A stretch of DNA of 64,000 bases. Origin: a bacterium. GTDB lineage: Bacteria > Zhuqueibacterota > QNDG01 > JAFGCO01. The position numbers and the translations under genes were made by a program. This document shows positions 1-9,685 of this stretch, in pieces (the first letter of the stretch is position 1; every line of letters begins with the position of its first letter). The notes beneath the pieces were generated by a model. The model did not search any database and was not told the origin of the DNA. It saw only the letters and a program-made list of their open reading frames with translations. The stretch lies in the NCBI GenBank assembly GCA_016932575.1, contig JAFGCO010000029.1, positions 26,113 to 90,112 of the forward strand, in the 5' to 3' direction.

Positions 1-2
1 AT

Positions 3-290
3 GCAGCCAATTCAGACAGCAAAACCCATGAGACGGGTCTGAAAATGCCCAATGAGCTTGGCCTTTTCGATATGAGCGGGAATGTTTGCGAATGGTGCTG
101 GGACTGGTATAGCGAATATGGAAGCACTGCCCTGACAGATCCCGCAGGTCCGCTTTCCGGTGTGTATCGCGTTCTTCGTGGCGGAAGCTGGTTTTTCAGC
201 GAAAGGGGCTGCCGATGCGCGAGCCGCTTCAGAAATGCGCCGGATGTCGGGTTAAGCCATGTTGGATTCCGGATTGTGCGTTCTCACTGA
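3..290 (+). CDS. SUMF1/FGE-sulfatase domain protein, C-terminal part (5' truncated by window edge)
   Basis: The reading frame is open from base 3, so the gene starts before the window and only about 95 residues are visible. It carries the end of a formylglycine-generating-enzyme (SUMF1) fold: MPNELGLFDMSGNVCEWCWD, then VLRGGSW, RCASR and the terminal VGFR. These are the usual signature blocks of the family. In true formylglycine generators two active-site cysteines lie just after GGS; here that stretch reads GGSWFFSERGC, so the first cysteine is absent. I infer a non-FGE member of the family (C-type-lectin-like fold, often lipoprotein- or kinase-associated). Convergent with the next gene. Confidence 0.85.
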   Translation, partial: AANSDSKTHETGLKMPNELGLFDMSGNVCEWCWDWYSEYGSTALTDPAGPLSGVYRVLRGGSWFFSERGCRCASRFRNAPDVGLSHVGFRIVRSH

Positions 291-305
291 GATCACTATT
301 TGTAA

Positions 306-340
306 AAAGATAATTGATCCGAACTCTGCAGATTATCTTT
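306..340. terminator. weak hairpin between convergent genes
   Basis: AAAGATAAT (306-314) pairs with ATTATCTTT (332-340) across a 17-nt loop. It lies in the 76-bp gap between two convergent genes, where a shared terminator is expected. The U-tract is short, so the call is weak. Confidence 0.3.
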
Positions 341-366
341 GCAGCAATTCCGGCCGATAAATCCTT

Positions 367-2394
367 TTACTTCAAGACATTTTCAGGCCATGTTAAACCT
401 GGCCAATCATCCGTACGAAAAGGAGAAGCAGGCAATCCGGCCTTGTTGTACAGATTGCATTCCGGATTATCTGCCCAGGCATACCGTACAGCAACGGGAT
501 TTTCTACCGATGGGGTAGATACCACGACCTCATCTCCCTCGATCACAGCATCCGCCCATTCAAATTTTTGATCGGCTCCGGCAATAGCAAATCCTTTTAG
601 CGGCCCTCCGCTCTTCGCGGTGAGTCCACCATTGACATGATCGAATAATATCCGGATCCGCCTGCCTTCCCGGCGCATGGACCGATAAACCGGACCGGAA
701 TCAACCACATCCAGATCATAGGCTTTGGCCAGGGCAATTAAAGCGAGCCGTTTTCCCACATCCTGTTTGTTCCGGGGATGGATATCTTCGGCCACACCGA
801 TATCAATGGTTACTGCCATACCTGTTGATTGACAACTTAACGCCATCAACTGTGCTTCGCGCAATTCCGCCCATTCAGAATTTACGGGTTCCTGATTCCT
901 GGCCAGATAATTTGCCAGCTGAACATAAAGAAAAGGAAAATCCTGTTTCCAGTGAGACCGCCAGTCTTTTATCAGGGTTGGAAAAAGGGTGCGGTACTGA
1001 AATGCCCGGTCTGTATTTGACTCTCCCTGATACCAGATCACACCGCGCATACCAAAAGGAATCACAGGATGAACCATGGCATTAAATAACACAGTGGGGA
1101 GATTTTCCTGACCGGTCATTTCCCGGGGAACAGGCGGAAGCCGATCTTCAGGCACACCAATTTTGTAAAGCCATTCTCCTGACAATGTAAAACGATCACC
1201 GTGTTCACTGATCAATGCCATCTGATCATCAGATCCCCAAAAACCACCACCGCCATGATGATCAATCACCCTGACCACAATGATATTGATGCCCGGCTGG
1301 ATGGTACCTTCCGGAAGTTTATATTCCCGATTCTGATTATAGATGTCCATACCCCCTACGCGGACACCGTTCACCCATGTCTGATCAATGTCATCGATCG
1401 GTCCTAAGGAAAGGTCCCAATGATACGTATTGACGGAATCCGGAATATCGACCGCTTTTCGATACCAGATAATACCATCATAATTCCCGATCCCGCTTTC
1501 TTCCCATAATCCGGGCAGTTTTGCCGTTTGCCAATCATCCGCCATTAAATGAGGATCTGCCCATTTCGGCTGACCATCTGACAATCCCTGATCAAGCGCT
1601 TTTATGGTTTCGATCCAATCTTGTTGGGCTTGCTGATACAATTGTTGTTGTTCCAGATAGGAGAACGGGATTTTTGTACTGTCTTCCATGCTTTCAACAT
1701 CTTCGGCAAATTCAGAGAAAGGAACCAACCCGGCCTTACTGATCCAGGCTTCGGCCACGGTCCCCCCCCAGGCCGCCTGAATCAGACCAATGGGAATTTC
1801 AATCCGCTGATGAATATCTCTTCCGAAAAAGTAGGCAACCGCCGAAAAGTTGGACACTGTCTTTGGAGAGCAGATCTGCCATCCCTGTGTCACGATATCA
1901 TTCAGGGGCCGGCTTGAAACATTGTGCTCGATTTGCAAAAACCGAATCCTGGAAAAATGTGCGGATTCAATTTCCTGCTCGGCATCATTGGATTGTGACA
2001 CCGGCCACTCCATATTGGATTGACCGGAACAGATCCATACATCTCCAATATACACATCCGAGAAACGAATGACATTTTTCCCAAATATCACCATCTCATA
2101 GGGACCGCCTGGTTTCATTGCCGGCATTTCAAGAAACCAGGTTCCGTCGTCATTGGCATGGGTTATCTGTTTCTGATAATCCAGCCGGACAGTAACTCTG
2201 CATCCCGGCTCTGCCGTACCCCATACGGGTATGGGCTTCTTTTGCTGAAGCACCATATGATCACCGAAAATATCCGGAACCGTCACTTGCCCGGTCTTTC
2301 CGGCTTCATCAAAAACCCCGAATTGCACAACGGAACAATGTGTTGAAAGAATGCAGGCAGTGATAAATGCAAAGAATAGGAGCCTTTCCCCCAT
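367..2394 (-). CDS. sialate O-acetylesterase (SGNH hydrolase, SASA family), secreted
   Basis: 675 residues. Removes O-acetyl groups from sialic acids or other acetylated sugars, probably in the periplasm or outside the cell. Visible family blocks: FGDHMVLQQKKPIPVWG near residue 45; the nucleophile block SGQSNMEWPV; AWGGTVAEAWIS; and VIWYQGESN, the conserved third block of the family. Between them lies a beta-sandwich insert of the kind seen in GH2 enzymes (IDDIDQTWVNG). A hydrophobic N-terminus (LLFFAFITACIL) is a signal peptide. AAGGAG lies 5 nt before the ATG and fixes the start. Family assignment is firm; the natural substrate is inferred. Confidence 0.92.
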   Translation of the reverse strand: MGERLLFFAFITACILSTHCSVVQFGVFDEAGKTGQVTVPDIFGDHMVLQQKKPIPVWGTAEPGCRVTVRLDYQKQITHANDDGTWFLEMPAMKPGGPYEMVIFGKNVIRFSDVYIGDVWICSGQSNMEWPVSQSNDAEQEIESAHFSRIRFLQIEHNVSSRPLNDIVTQGWQICSPKTVSNFSAVAYFFGRDIHQRIEIPIGLIQAAWGGTVAEAWISKAGLVPFSEFAEDVESMEDSTKIPFSYLEQQQLYQQAQQDWIETIKALDQGLSDGQPKWADPHLMADDWQTAKLPGLWEESGIGNYDGIIWYRKAVDIPDSVNTYHWDLSLGPIDDIDQTWVNGVRVGGMDIYNQNREYKLPEGTIQPGINIIVVRVIDHHGGGGFWGSDDQMALISEHGDRFTLSGEWLYKIGVPEDRLPPVPREMTGQENLPTVLFNAMVHPVIPFGMRGVIWYQGESNTDRAFQYRTLFPTLIKDWRSHWKQDFPFLYVQLANYLARNQEPVNSEWAELREAQLMALSCQSTGMAVTIDIGVAEDIHPRNKQDVGKRLALIALAKAYDLDVVDSGPVYRSMRREGRRIRILFDHVNGGLTAKSGGPLKGFAIAGADQKFEWADAVIEGDEVVVSTPSVENPVAVRYAWADNPECNLYNKAGLPASPFRTDDWPGLTWPENVLK

Positions 2395-2531
2395 AACGTC
2401 TCCTTCCTGTCAAAATATACATCATGAAACAGCGATGCATACCCCCTTGTGATCATTACTTTGATTTCAAATAAACAATTATTTTATCAATGAGTGGCTA
2501 AAATTATTACCGAAGCTTTAAAAAAATAGAA

Positions 2532-2553
2532 AGCCTGCCTCTCGGGGCAGGCC
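2532..2553 (-). terminator. rho-independent terminator of the barrel-protein pair
   Basis: GCCTGCC (2533-2539) pairs with GGCAGGC (2546-2552). On the minus strand the stem runs into a T-rich tract, 25 bp past the stop at 2578. Confidence 0.8.
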
Positions 2554-2577
2554 TATTATTAAAAATATAGTAAGTAA

Positions 2578-3822
2578 TTATAAAGTCTGTAAATAATCAT
2601 TCGCACGAGCCACGTATTCGCTGTCGGGATAATCTGTCACCAGTTCACTGAAATATTCTTTGGCCTTGGTATAATTCCCCAGCTCTAACTGACAAATACC
2701 GTTCATCAGAAGCGCATCATCATATTTACTTGAAAGTGTATATTCAAGTACCGAACTGAATGCAGCAGCAGCATTGGCATAGTCTCCTTCGGCATGATGG
2801 CTTTCCCCAATCCAGTACTGGCAATTACTAGCCAGAGGATGGTTCTTGTTCATATAAAGCAACTGCTGAAACAGCCGAATCGCCTGCTTATGAAGACCGC
2901 TGTTGTAGCTGGCCAGAGCATTTTGATAAATCGTCATAAAATCCTGGGCATCCTCCTGTGGTGCATCCTCTGAAATGACATTGGTATAATTCACAAATTC
3001 ACTCGCGACAAAACCACTCACAGCGGCGATTGCCCGCTCATTGGCAATCACCCTCAATTCAAGATCCTCCAGTTGTTTCTGTTTGGTTTCAATCCGGTCC
3101 AGTAACGTTTCGACTTTATATAAGAAACGCGCAAAGTCATTATTCGCTGCAGGCGGTTCCGGTTTTGCCTCTTCAATAATGACAACCTCATTCTCTTCAT
3201 CGGGGAGTAAAAAGTCCACTGCAACATTTTCCTCCACCTGATTACGATGCATTGAAAAAGAAACGCCCGTTTCAAGAACCCAATATTGTGATTTAACATC
3301 ACCCGTTGAAAATAAAGCATACCGATAATCTGCATTCATGGTAATTGAAAAGTTATAATAGGATTTATAAATAAATCCTGAACCCACCATGAATCCGTAA
3401 TCGGTAAATGTGGTTTCGATTTCACGACGATCTGGCAGCTTATCAGTACGGGTCACCTGCGCACCCATTAATCCTGTGTAAACAAACGGGCTCATTTTGG
3501 CGTTTTTTAAAAATAAAAAGTTGGTCCTGAGATTAATATTCGGCAGCATGACTGATTGGGCTCTTTCCGCACGAAAGATATCATCTGTCACAGTCGCCAA
3601 TCCGGTACTGAAATCAAGAAGAATTCGCGGGGAAAGTTGATATCGGAAAAAGAGAGACAAACCCGGCCCCATACCGGAACCCGGTATTTGACTGGCATCC
3701 TGCCTTGTACCGACAAATTGCCCGCCCATTTCATCCGGTTGAAACGGATGAAATCCGGCATCGCCAGAGGCGGCAAAAACGAGTTTCGCCGATATAAGTG
3801 TCAAAGCCATGATGCGTTTCAT
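2578..3822 (-). CDS. outer-membrane barrel protein with C-terminal TPR (YbgF-like) domain
   Basis: 414 residues. Three parts are visible: an N-terminal signal peptide and roughly 190-residue beta-barrel-like region (alternating strands ending YNFSITMNADYRYALF); a short coiled coil with ETLLDRIETKQKQLEDLE; and at least three TPR units from about residue 285 to the end, in the style of the YbgF/CpoB C-terminal domain (CQYWIGESHHAEGDYANAA). A shared envelope-organising role is an inference. The RBS AAAGGGG precedes ATG. It follows a shorter paralogue of its barrel part by only 12 bp, so the pair is probably one transcript. No neighbour clarifies the job further. Confidence 0.75.
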   Translation of the reverse strand: MKRIMALTLISAKLVFAASGDAGFHPFQPDEMGGQFVGTRQDASQIPGSGMGPGLSLFFRYQLSPRILLDFSTGLATVTDDIFRAERAQSVMLPNINLRTNFLFLKNAKMSPFVYTGLMGAQVTRTDKLPDRREIETTFTDYGFMVGSGFIYKSYYNFSITMNADYRYALFSTGDVKSQYWVLETGVSFSMHRNQVEENVAVDFLLPDEENEVVIIEEAKPEPPAANNDFARFLYKVETLLDRIETKQKQLEDLELRVIANERAIAAVSGFVASEFVNYTNVISEDAPQEDAQDFMTIYQNALASYNSGLHKQAIRLFQQLLYMNKNHPLASNCQYWIGESHHAEGDYANAAAAFSSVLEYTLSSKYDDALLMNGICQLELGNYTKAKEYFSELVTDYPDSEYVARANDYLQTL

Positions 3823-3834
3823 AATGTGACCCCT

Positions 3835-4491
3835 TTACTGGTAAAACAGCAATCCGATTCTGATGACAATAAACTGACGACCGTCATGTTCCGAAGCCAG
3901 AAAAACATATCGATAGTCTGCATTGATATGAATCGAATACAGGTAATTGGGCTGAATTTCAAGTCCGCCCCCTAAGAGACCGCACATCTGTAAAAATCGC
4001 TCGCTGATATGTGTACGACTCGTTTTTGTTTTCACCTTATCGAAAGCGGCAAAGCCGTTAATCCCACCATAAAAGCTGGGATGCCAGGTGCGGCTTTGGC
4101 TTAAATATGTACCATAACAAATCTCCAGGGAGGGGAATACTGTTGTCTGATATTGCTTCATTTTAAATACATCGTCTGTAATCGTGAAAAATCCGGATCC
4201 GATACTTAAAAATGTATTGGAAGGATTCCTGTATTTTAAATAAAAATAAAATCCCGAACCGATTCCGGACTTTCCTATCGGATAATCATCATGATGGGTC
4301 ATTACAAGGCTGATTCCCAATCCTTCAGGATTGACCAGGTTGAATGCCTGACCCGGGGAGGAAAAAAAGAGGCATACAAAAACGATCATCAGCCAGGGAT
4401 TTGAAATGGGGTTGTTGAGAATCGTCCGGTGAAGACGAAATTCCTGGCCATCCGCGTATCGAATTCTGTTTAATTTCAAAATATTTGTCAT
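3835..4491 (-). CDS. outer-membrane beta-barrel protein, paralogue of the adjacent barrel domain
   Basis: 218 residues, not recognised as a named family. It repeats the barrel part of the downstream gene: TDDVFKMKQYQTTVFPSLEI corresponds to TDDIFRAERAQSVMLPNINL, and IHINADYRYVF to ITMNADYRYALF. It ends with the barrel and has no TPR domain. The N-terminus is unusual: a charged stretch of about 30 residues precedes the hydrophobic segment MIVFVCLFFSSPGQAFN, so translation may really start at that internal methionine. Likely outer-membrane location; function unknown. Confidence 0.65.
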   Translation of the reverse strand: MTNILKLNRIRYADGQEFRLHRTILNNPISNPWLMIVFVCLFFSSPGQAFNLVNPEGLGISLVMTHHDDYPIGKSGIGSGFYFYLKYRNPSNTFLSIGSGFFTITDDVFKMKQYQTTVFPSLEICYGTYLSQSRTWHPSFYGGINGFAAFDKVKTKTSRTHISERFLQMCGLLGGGLEIQPNYLYSIHINADYRYVFLASEHDGRQFIVIRIGLLFYQ

Positions 4492-4946
4492 AATTGCAAT
4501 AAATATTAACTAATTTAAAAATAATTATTTATCAAGTGATTTAACATATGATAAATCACTCCCTAAACACCTGTGCATAATAAAAGCATTGAACATTTAT
4601 GCAAATATTATACCAGAAAAAGAATAATGCAAGATAATAAATAACAAGAGATTAGATTAACTATATTTAGTTGATATAGAGATAAACTTACCATATATAG
4701 GCAATATTTTCCTGCGTTCGTTTGACCGATGCAGCAACAATTGCCATAATGCTGAAAACGAACGGTGTAAAATGAAAAAAATTATCTCATTTTGAAAGAT
4801 TATTCCGCCTTTTAATGTAAAACAAAAAAAATCAATGAACGGTTGTGCGGGCAGATACAGGCAAGAGACACGCTTATAATCCGAAAAATGGAATTTTCAT
4901 ACATGCCTTTCTGTATTATTCTGGCAATTAAAGAAAAGAAGCATTC
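4492..4946. other. 455-bp AT-rich intergenic region
   Basis: No convincing ORF or RNA gene. The stretch is rich in A/T runs. The only clear structure is the inverted repeat at 4535-4560. Confidence 0.6.
4535..4560. promoter_or_regulatory. 9-bp inverted repeat upstream of the barrel operon
   Basis: AGTGATTTA (4535-4543) and TAAATCACT (4552-4560) are perfect complements around an 8-nt spacer, about 45 bp upstream of the 4491 start. It could be an operator or an mRNA leader hairpin; no regulator is identified. Confidence 0.35.
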
Positions 4947-7382
4947 TTATCCCATAATCACCTCAACCTGATGCAGGCTTCCCGCTTTATAAACAGGAAG
5001 AATGTTTCCATCATGAGGCTTTCCATCGATAGTGACCGTTTTAATTCCCTTCTGAATACCCGATGGATTTTTTATCGTGATATTATAGGTTGCGCCGCGA
5101 AAAATACGCTGAACATGAAACTCTTTCCAACTACCCGGAATACATGGATTAATCTGCAAACCATCGTAATTAGGTTTAATGCCAAGTATATACTGCGTGA
5201 TTGCAACATAGGTCCAGGCGGCAGTCCCAGTCAGCCAGGAATTTTTCGCTTCACCCGGTTTGAATGCATCCTTACCCGCGATCATCTGAGAGTAAACATA
5301 CGGCTCTGTTTTATGCAAATCACTTATTTCTTCAAGGAAAGAGGGAGCAATTCTGGACCAGTAATCAAATGCCTGATTACCATTACCAATTATTGTCTCT
5401 GCAATCATGATCCAGGGATTGTTGTGACAAAAAATTCCGGCATTTTCTTTGTAACCTTCCGGGTAGGAAGAAATTTCTCCGTATTTCACTATGTACTTCG
5501 TAAACGCGGGATTATTCAGAACAATACCATATTCACAGGCAAGATATTTGTTAACGGATTCCAATGCAGCCTTCGCCCGTCCATCTTCAACACCACATCC
5601 GGCCATGATACAAAATCCCTGAGGCTCGATAAATATCTTCCCTTCTTCACATTCATCGCTTCCGACTTTTTCACCAAAATAATCATAAGCCCTGATAAAC
5701 CATTGACCATCCCAGGCATGTTCATCGACGGCTTCTCTCATGGCTCTGATATGTTTTTGATACTCTCCGGCCAGATCTTTTTTCCCCAGAATCTTGCAGA
5801 GATTGATAAATTCCTGGCCGTATAAAATAAACATGGCTGCGATAAAAACAGATTCCGCTACACCGCCCTCTTTATTTTCAGTTGTTTGAAAAGATTCACC
5901 CGGGATCGTTGAAAAACAATTTAAATTCAGACAGTCATTCCAATCAGCACGGCCGATCAAAGGCAGTCCAAGTGGCCCCAGATTATTGACAACATGCATA
6001 AACGATCGTCGAAGGTGCTCGAACAGCGTGTCTTTATGGGCCTCATTATTATCAAAGGGGACCTGCTCTTCGAGGATAGAAAGATCTCCGGTTTCCTTGA
6101 TGTAGTCAGTCGTAGAAAGAATCAGCCAAAGAGGATCATCATTAAAATTACCACCGACATCGGCATTACCGCGTTTGGTCAGGGGCTGATACTGATGCCA
6201 GGCACCCCCGTCGGGAAGCTGGGTAGCGGCGATATCAAGAATACGCTCCCTCGCCCGTTCAGGTACCTGATGAACAAAACCGATTAAATCCTGATTAGAA
6301 TCTCTGAAACCCATGCCCCGGCCAATCCCAGACTCAAAATATGAAGCTGATCGTGAAAAATTAAATGTGATCATGCACTGATATGCATTCCAGATATTCA
6401 CCATTCGATCAATGCGGGAATCGTGGGTTTTGACCTGATATTTCCCCAGCAGATTATCCCAGAAAGATTTTAACTCATGAAATGCCTTCTCAACATCTTG
6501 AACTTTTTGAAATTTTGCCATTACCGCTTCGGCCGGTTTTTTATTAATAACCTGATGCGAAACAAATTTCTGATCGACAGGATTTTCAGCGTACCCAAGA
6601 ATAAAAATCAGATCACGGTTTTCACCTGGCGCAAGTTCAATATCGAGGCAATGCGACGCGATTGGATGCCAGCCATGAGCGACTGAGTTGCCGGCTTTTC
6701 CCTTCATCACTGCGTCCGGTCCGTCAAAGCCGTTGTAAAGCCCAATAAATGTTTCTCGATCCGTGTCAAAACCCGAAATAGGCGTATTCACCGAATAATA
6801 GGCATAATGATTCCTTCGCTCGCGGTATTCGGTTTTATGATAAATCGTGGAATCAATAATTTCCACCTGTCCGGTGGACAAATTGCGTTGGAAATTGGTC
6901 TGGTCATCCCAGGCGTCCCACAGACACCACTCAATGAACGAAAATAATGTGAATTTTCTGGATCGATCGGTGTGGTTTGTTAACTTGACCTTTTGAACTT
7001 CTCCCCAGGTGTCTAAGGGGACCATAAATAATATTTCAGCTTCAAGACCATTCCGCTGGCCATTGATGATGGTGTATCCGAGACCATGACGGCATGAATA
7101 TCGGTCTAATTCAGCTTTGACCGGTTTCCAGCCAGGAGACCATACATCTCCTCCCTCATTAATATAAAAGTATTTACCCCCGTCATCCATCGGAACATTA
7201 TTATAACGAAATCGGGTAATCCGCCGTAAACGGGCATCTTTATAAAAACTGTACCCGCCGGCAGTATTTGAAATAATTGAAAAAAAATCCTGATTGCCTA
7301 AAAAATTTATCCATGGCCATGGAGTTTGTGGCGAAGTAATTACATATTCCCGGTTTTCATCATCAAAGTGACCAAATTTCAT
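4947..7382 (-). CDS. cellobiose phosphorylase (GH94)
   Basis: 811 residues, the full length of the family (about 820). Splits cellobiose with phosphate into glucose 1-phosphate and glucose in the cytoplasm; no signal peptide is present. The N-terminus [16 protein letters not shown], then WPWINFLGN and GGYSFYKDA, are close to known cellobiose phosphorylases. GFRDSNQD (358-365) and [10 protein letters not shown] hold sugar- and phosphate-binding residues; the Asp of WND (481-483) is the general acid of the family. YKENAGIF and the C-terminal GH94 barrel end are present. RBS AGGAG. Cellobiose is preferred over diacetylchitobiose on overall motif similarity, but acceptor specificity is inferred. 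Confidence 0.92.
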   Translation of the reverse strand: MKFGHFDDENREYVITSPQTPWPWINFLGNQDFFSIISNTAGGYSFYKDARLRRITRFRYNNVPMDDGGKYFYINEGGDVWSPGWKPVKAELDRYSCRHGLGYTIINGQRNGLEAEILFMVPLDTWGEVQKVKLTNHTDRSRKFTLFSFIEWCLWDAWDDQTNFQRNLSTGQVEIIDSTIYHKTEYRERRNHYAYYSVNTPISGFDTDRETFIGLYNGFDGPDAVMKGKAGNSVAHGWHPIASHCLDIELAPGENRDLIFILGYAENPVDQKFVSHQVINKKPAEAVMAKFQKVQDVEKAFHELKSFWDNLLGKYQVKTHDSRIDRMVNIWNAYQCMITFNFSRSASYFESGIGRGMGFRDSNQDLIGFVHQVPERARERILDIAATQLPDGGAWHQYQPLTKRGNADVGGNFNDDPLWLILSTTDYIKETGDLSILEEQVPFDNNEAHKDTLFEHLRRSFMHVVNNLGPLGLPLIGRADWNDCLNLNCFSTIPGESFQTTENKEGGVAESVFIAAMFILYGQEFINLCKILGKKDLAGEYQKHIRAMREAVDEHAWDGQWFIRAYDYFGEKVGSDECEEGKIFIEPQGFCIMAGCGVEDGRAKAALESVNKYLACEYGIVLNNPAFTKYIVKYGEISSYPEGYKENAGIFCHNNPWIMIAETIIGNGNQAFDYWSRIAPSFLEEISDLHKTEPYVYSQMIAGKDAFKPGEAKNSWLTGTAAWTYVAITQYILGIKPNYDGLQINPCIPGSWKEFHVQRIFRGATYNITIKNPSGIQKGIKTVTIDGKPHDGNILPVYKAGSLHQVEVIMG

Positions 7383-7874
7383 TGAGTGTCTCCTCTATTT
7401 ACTGCACGGCACCTTCAATATAAAATCATATTATTGAATAAATAATGATCGGTTTTATAATGGATCTCGCTATAAGCGAAATCGAAAAATCAGAAACTGA
7501 GGGAAAAGACATGGTACACAGCATAAATATTTAAAAAAATCAGTGACCAACGCCAGTGGTGAACCAACCTCTATCCTGATCATCGATTTGTATAGATCAA
7601 AATTAATTCAGCGGTTAATATAGCAAAACACAGTTCGAAATGCAAGCGCAATCGTTTGCGGAAACAGAAAATAAAAAAAAATACAAATACCAATCCGGCG
7701 AACCTTGAAAAATTGATGTGACAATAAAATAATTGTATCGCATACTCCGCTTATAACGAAGCACCTGAATTTCTTTTTAAACAATGATTCCGCCAATCGA
7801 ACCTGGCTGTCAGAAAACAAGCTTTCCGAAAACAAACGGGCGTGAAAAAACAGAATCTGCCAAAACAGATGAGT
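7383..7874. other. 492-bp intergenic region upstream of cellobiose phosphorylase
   Basis: No supported gene. A 75-codon minus-strand frame here lacks an RBS and resembles nothing. A LacI-type palindrome lies at 7647-7660. Confidence 0.55.
7647..7660. promoter_or_regulatory. LacI/CcpA-type operator-like palindrome
   Basis: CGCAATCGTTTGCG reads almost the same on both strands and has the central CG and CGCAA/TTGCG half-sites typical of LacI-family operators. It lies 265 bp upstream of the phosphorylase start. No LacI-family gene is in the window. Confidence 0.4.
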
Positions 7875-9446
7875 TCATTTTAAGCTTTCACCAATAATTG
7901 TTAATAATTTCTCAAAAGTATATGGCTTTTGTAAATATGGAAATCCCTTATCTTTAATCATTTTCCATTGAGACTTTTGATCTGTATAACCACTGGTCAT
8001 CAATACTTTCATTTTAGGATTTTTCTTTAACAGATTTTCCACAAGTTTAATCCCATTTGTATTGGGCAAAACCACATCACTGAATATCAATTGAAAATCA
8101 CCCCTCTCCTTCTCAAAAACATCCATGGCTTCCTGGTCATCCATGGCTACAAAAACCTGATATCCGCCCTTTTCCAGGGCTCTCTTGGCAAAATGCCTGA
8201 CACTGGCTTCGTCTTCAATCACCAGAATACGCTCACCTTCCCCTTTTCGAATATTTAAAGGCAAATCCAAACTTTCTTTTCGGGTATGTGCTGTAGATGA
8301 GAGAGGCAGGTATACATTAAAAATGGATCCCTTTCCTTTTTCACTCTTCACCTCAATCCAGCCTTTATGCTGCTGAATAATCCCATAAACAACCGAAAGT
8401 CCGAGACCGCTTCCTTTGCCAAATTCTTTTGTACTGTAAAATGGCTCAAATATATGTTCAATGACTTTCTGATCCATTCCGCTGCCTGTATCTGCCACAG
8501 AAAAAAAAACAAACTGATCCGGATACGCATTGCTGATGTTCTTTACATCCGGTTGATTCAATTGTATTTTTTCCGTTCGAATCGTTACTTTTCCGCCCTC
8601 CAGCATGGCATCTCTTGCATTGACCACCAAATTCATAATCATTTGTTCGATAGATGTCTGATCTGCAAACACGATCAGTATTTCCGGAGTAAGGTCATAA
8701 CGAACTTCAATATCTTCCCCAATAATCCGATGAAGCAGACCCAGCAGGTTTTCAATTGTTTTATTAAGATCGATATAATTAAATTCCATGGGCTGGCGAC
8801 GGCTGAACAGTAACAATTGCCGGGTTAAATTCATTGCCCGCTCTGTACAAATCTGAATCTCCTTTATATCATGATACAACTGCGTATCCTTATCGATCTG
8901 GTCAAACGACATATCGGCATATCCACGAATGGCGGTCAGTAAATTATTAAAATCATGGGCCACACCACCTGTCAGCCGACCAATCGCTTCCATTTTCTGA
9001 GACTGAATAAGCTGTTCTTCAATCCTTTTTTTATCTTCCTCGGCCTGTTTCTTTTTTCGATGCATCTCGACTTCACGTAATTCGCGTTCGATAGCCGGAA
9101 TCAATCTTGTAAGACTGTCTTTCATGATATAATCATGCGCGCCAGCTTTCATGGCAGTCACTGCGGTTTCTTCCCCAATTGCTCCGGAAACAATAATAAA
9201 AGGAACATCCAAATGACGTTCCTTAATAATCTGCAAGGCATCCGGAGCGCTGAATCGCGGCATAAGATAATCAGCAATGATGACTTCCCAGGTTTCTTTA
9301 TCCAGAGCAGCAATCATGGCATCACGCGTATACACACGCTTATATTCAGGGCTATATCCGCCCTGTTGCAGAGCATGCACCAGCAGCAATGCATCATCCT
9401 CTGAATCTTCGACAATCAACACACGCAATGGTTTACGACTCATCAT
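7875..9446 (-). CDS. REC-HisKA-HATPase-REC hybrid histidine kinase (soluble)
   Basis: 523 residues with no membrane segment. Domains in order: receiver 7-125 with phosphoacceptor Asp59 (IIADYLMP); a helical linker; HisKA with His164 ([11 protein letters not shown]); HATPase with NARDA near 277, DTGSGM near 319 and GKGSGLGLS near 344; and a second receiver 405-520 with Asp457 (IFSDVVLP) and a conserved KPY. The first receiver means it is probably fed by an upstream kinase, making it a relay node of the sensor block that precedes it. Its ATG overlaps the stop of the kinase remnant (ATGA), indicating coupled translation. RBS AGGAG. Confidence 0.92.
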   Translation of the reverse strand: MMSRKPLRVLIVEDSEDDALLLVHALQQGGYSPEYKRVYTRDAMIAALDKETWEVIIADYLMPRFSAPDALQIIKERHLDVPFIIVSGAIGEETAVTAMKAGAHDYIMKDSLTRLIPAIERELREVEMHRKKKQAEEDKKRIEEQLIQSQKMEAIGRLTGGVAHDFNNLLTAIRGYADMSFDQIDKDTQLYHDIKEIQICTERAMNLTRQLLLFSRRQPMEFNYIDLNKTIENLLGLLHRIIGEDIEVRYDLTPEILIVFADQTSIEQMIMNLVVNARDAMLEGGKVTIRTEKIQLNQPDVKNISNAYPDQFVFFSVADTGSGMDQKVIEHIFEPFYSTKEFGKGSGLGLSVVYGIIQQHKGWIEVKSEKGKGSIFNVYLPLSSTAHTRKESLDLPLNIRKGEGERILVIEDEASVRHFAKRALEKGGYQVFVAMDDQEAMDVFEKERGDFQLIFSDVVLPNTNGIKLVENLLKKNPKMKVLMTSGYTDQKSQWKMIKDKGFPYLQKPYTFEKLLTIIGESLK

Positions 9447-9673
9447 GAACTCCTGACTTTTGGCGGTGCATTGTTTAACAAAGTAAAATAAAATGCTGCG
9501 CCTCGATCAATTTCAACTTCCGCCCAGATCCTCCATTTATGTCTGTGGGCTATTATTTTTACTGTGGCCAGCCCGATTCCGGTTCCTTTATAGTCCGGAT
9601 GCTGACACCGAAAAACTTCAACCAAATTGAGGGAATAATTATTTGCGTTTTCAATAACGGTTCTTTCATTCAA
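9443..9673 (-). pseudogene. remnant of a sensor kinase HATPase domain
   Basis: 76 codons that match only the C-terminal end of the neighbouring kinase: [20 protein letters not shown] against [20 protein letters not shown], followed by a match to the WAEAQIEKGATFFFTF end. The N-box and the DNGIGF block are missing or degraded to NANNYS, and the HisKA domain is absent. It therefore cannot be a working kinase. It is probably the leftover of a tandem duplication, kept in frame between two kinase genes. It may still be translated, since its stop overlaps the next start. Confidence 0.75.
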
Positions 9674-9685
9674 AGTCCCCGAAAA

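Noticed and set aside
4971-5825. 284-codon plus-strand ORF
   Set aside because: Antisense to cellobiose phosphorylase; no signature.
7608-7835. 75-codon minus-strand ORF
   Set aside because: No RBS, contains the LacI-type palindrome, hydrophobic only because of AT-rich composition.
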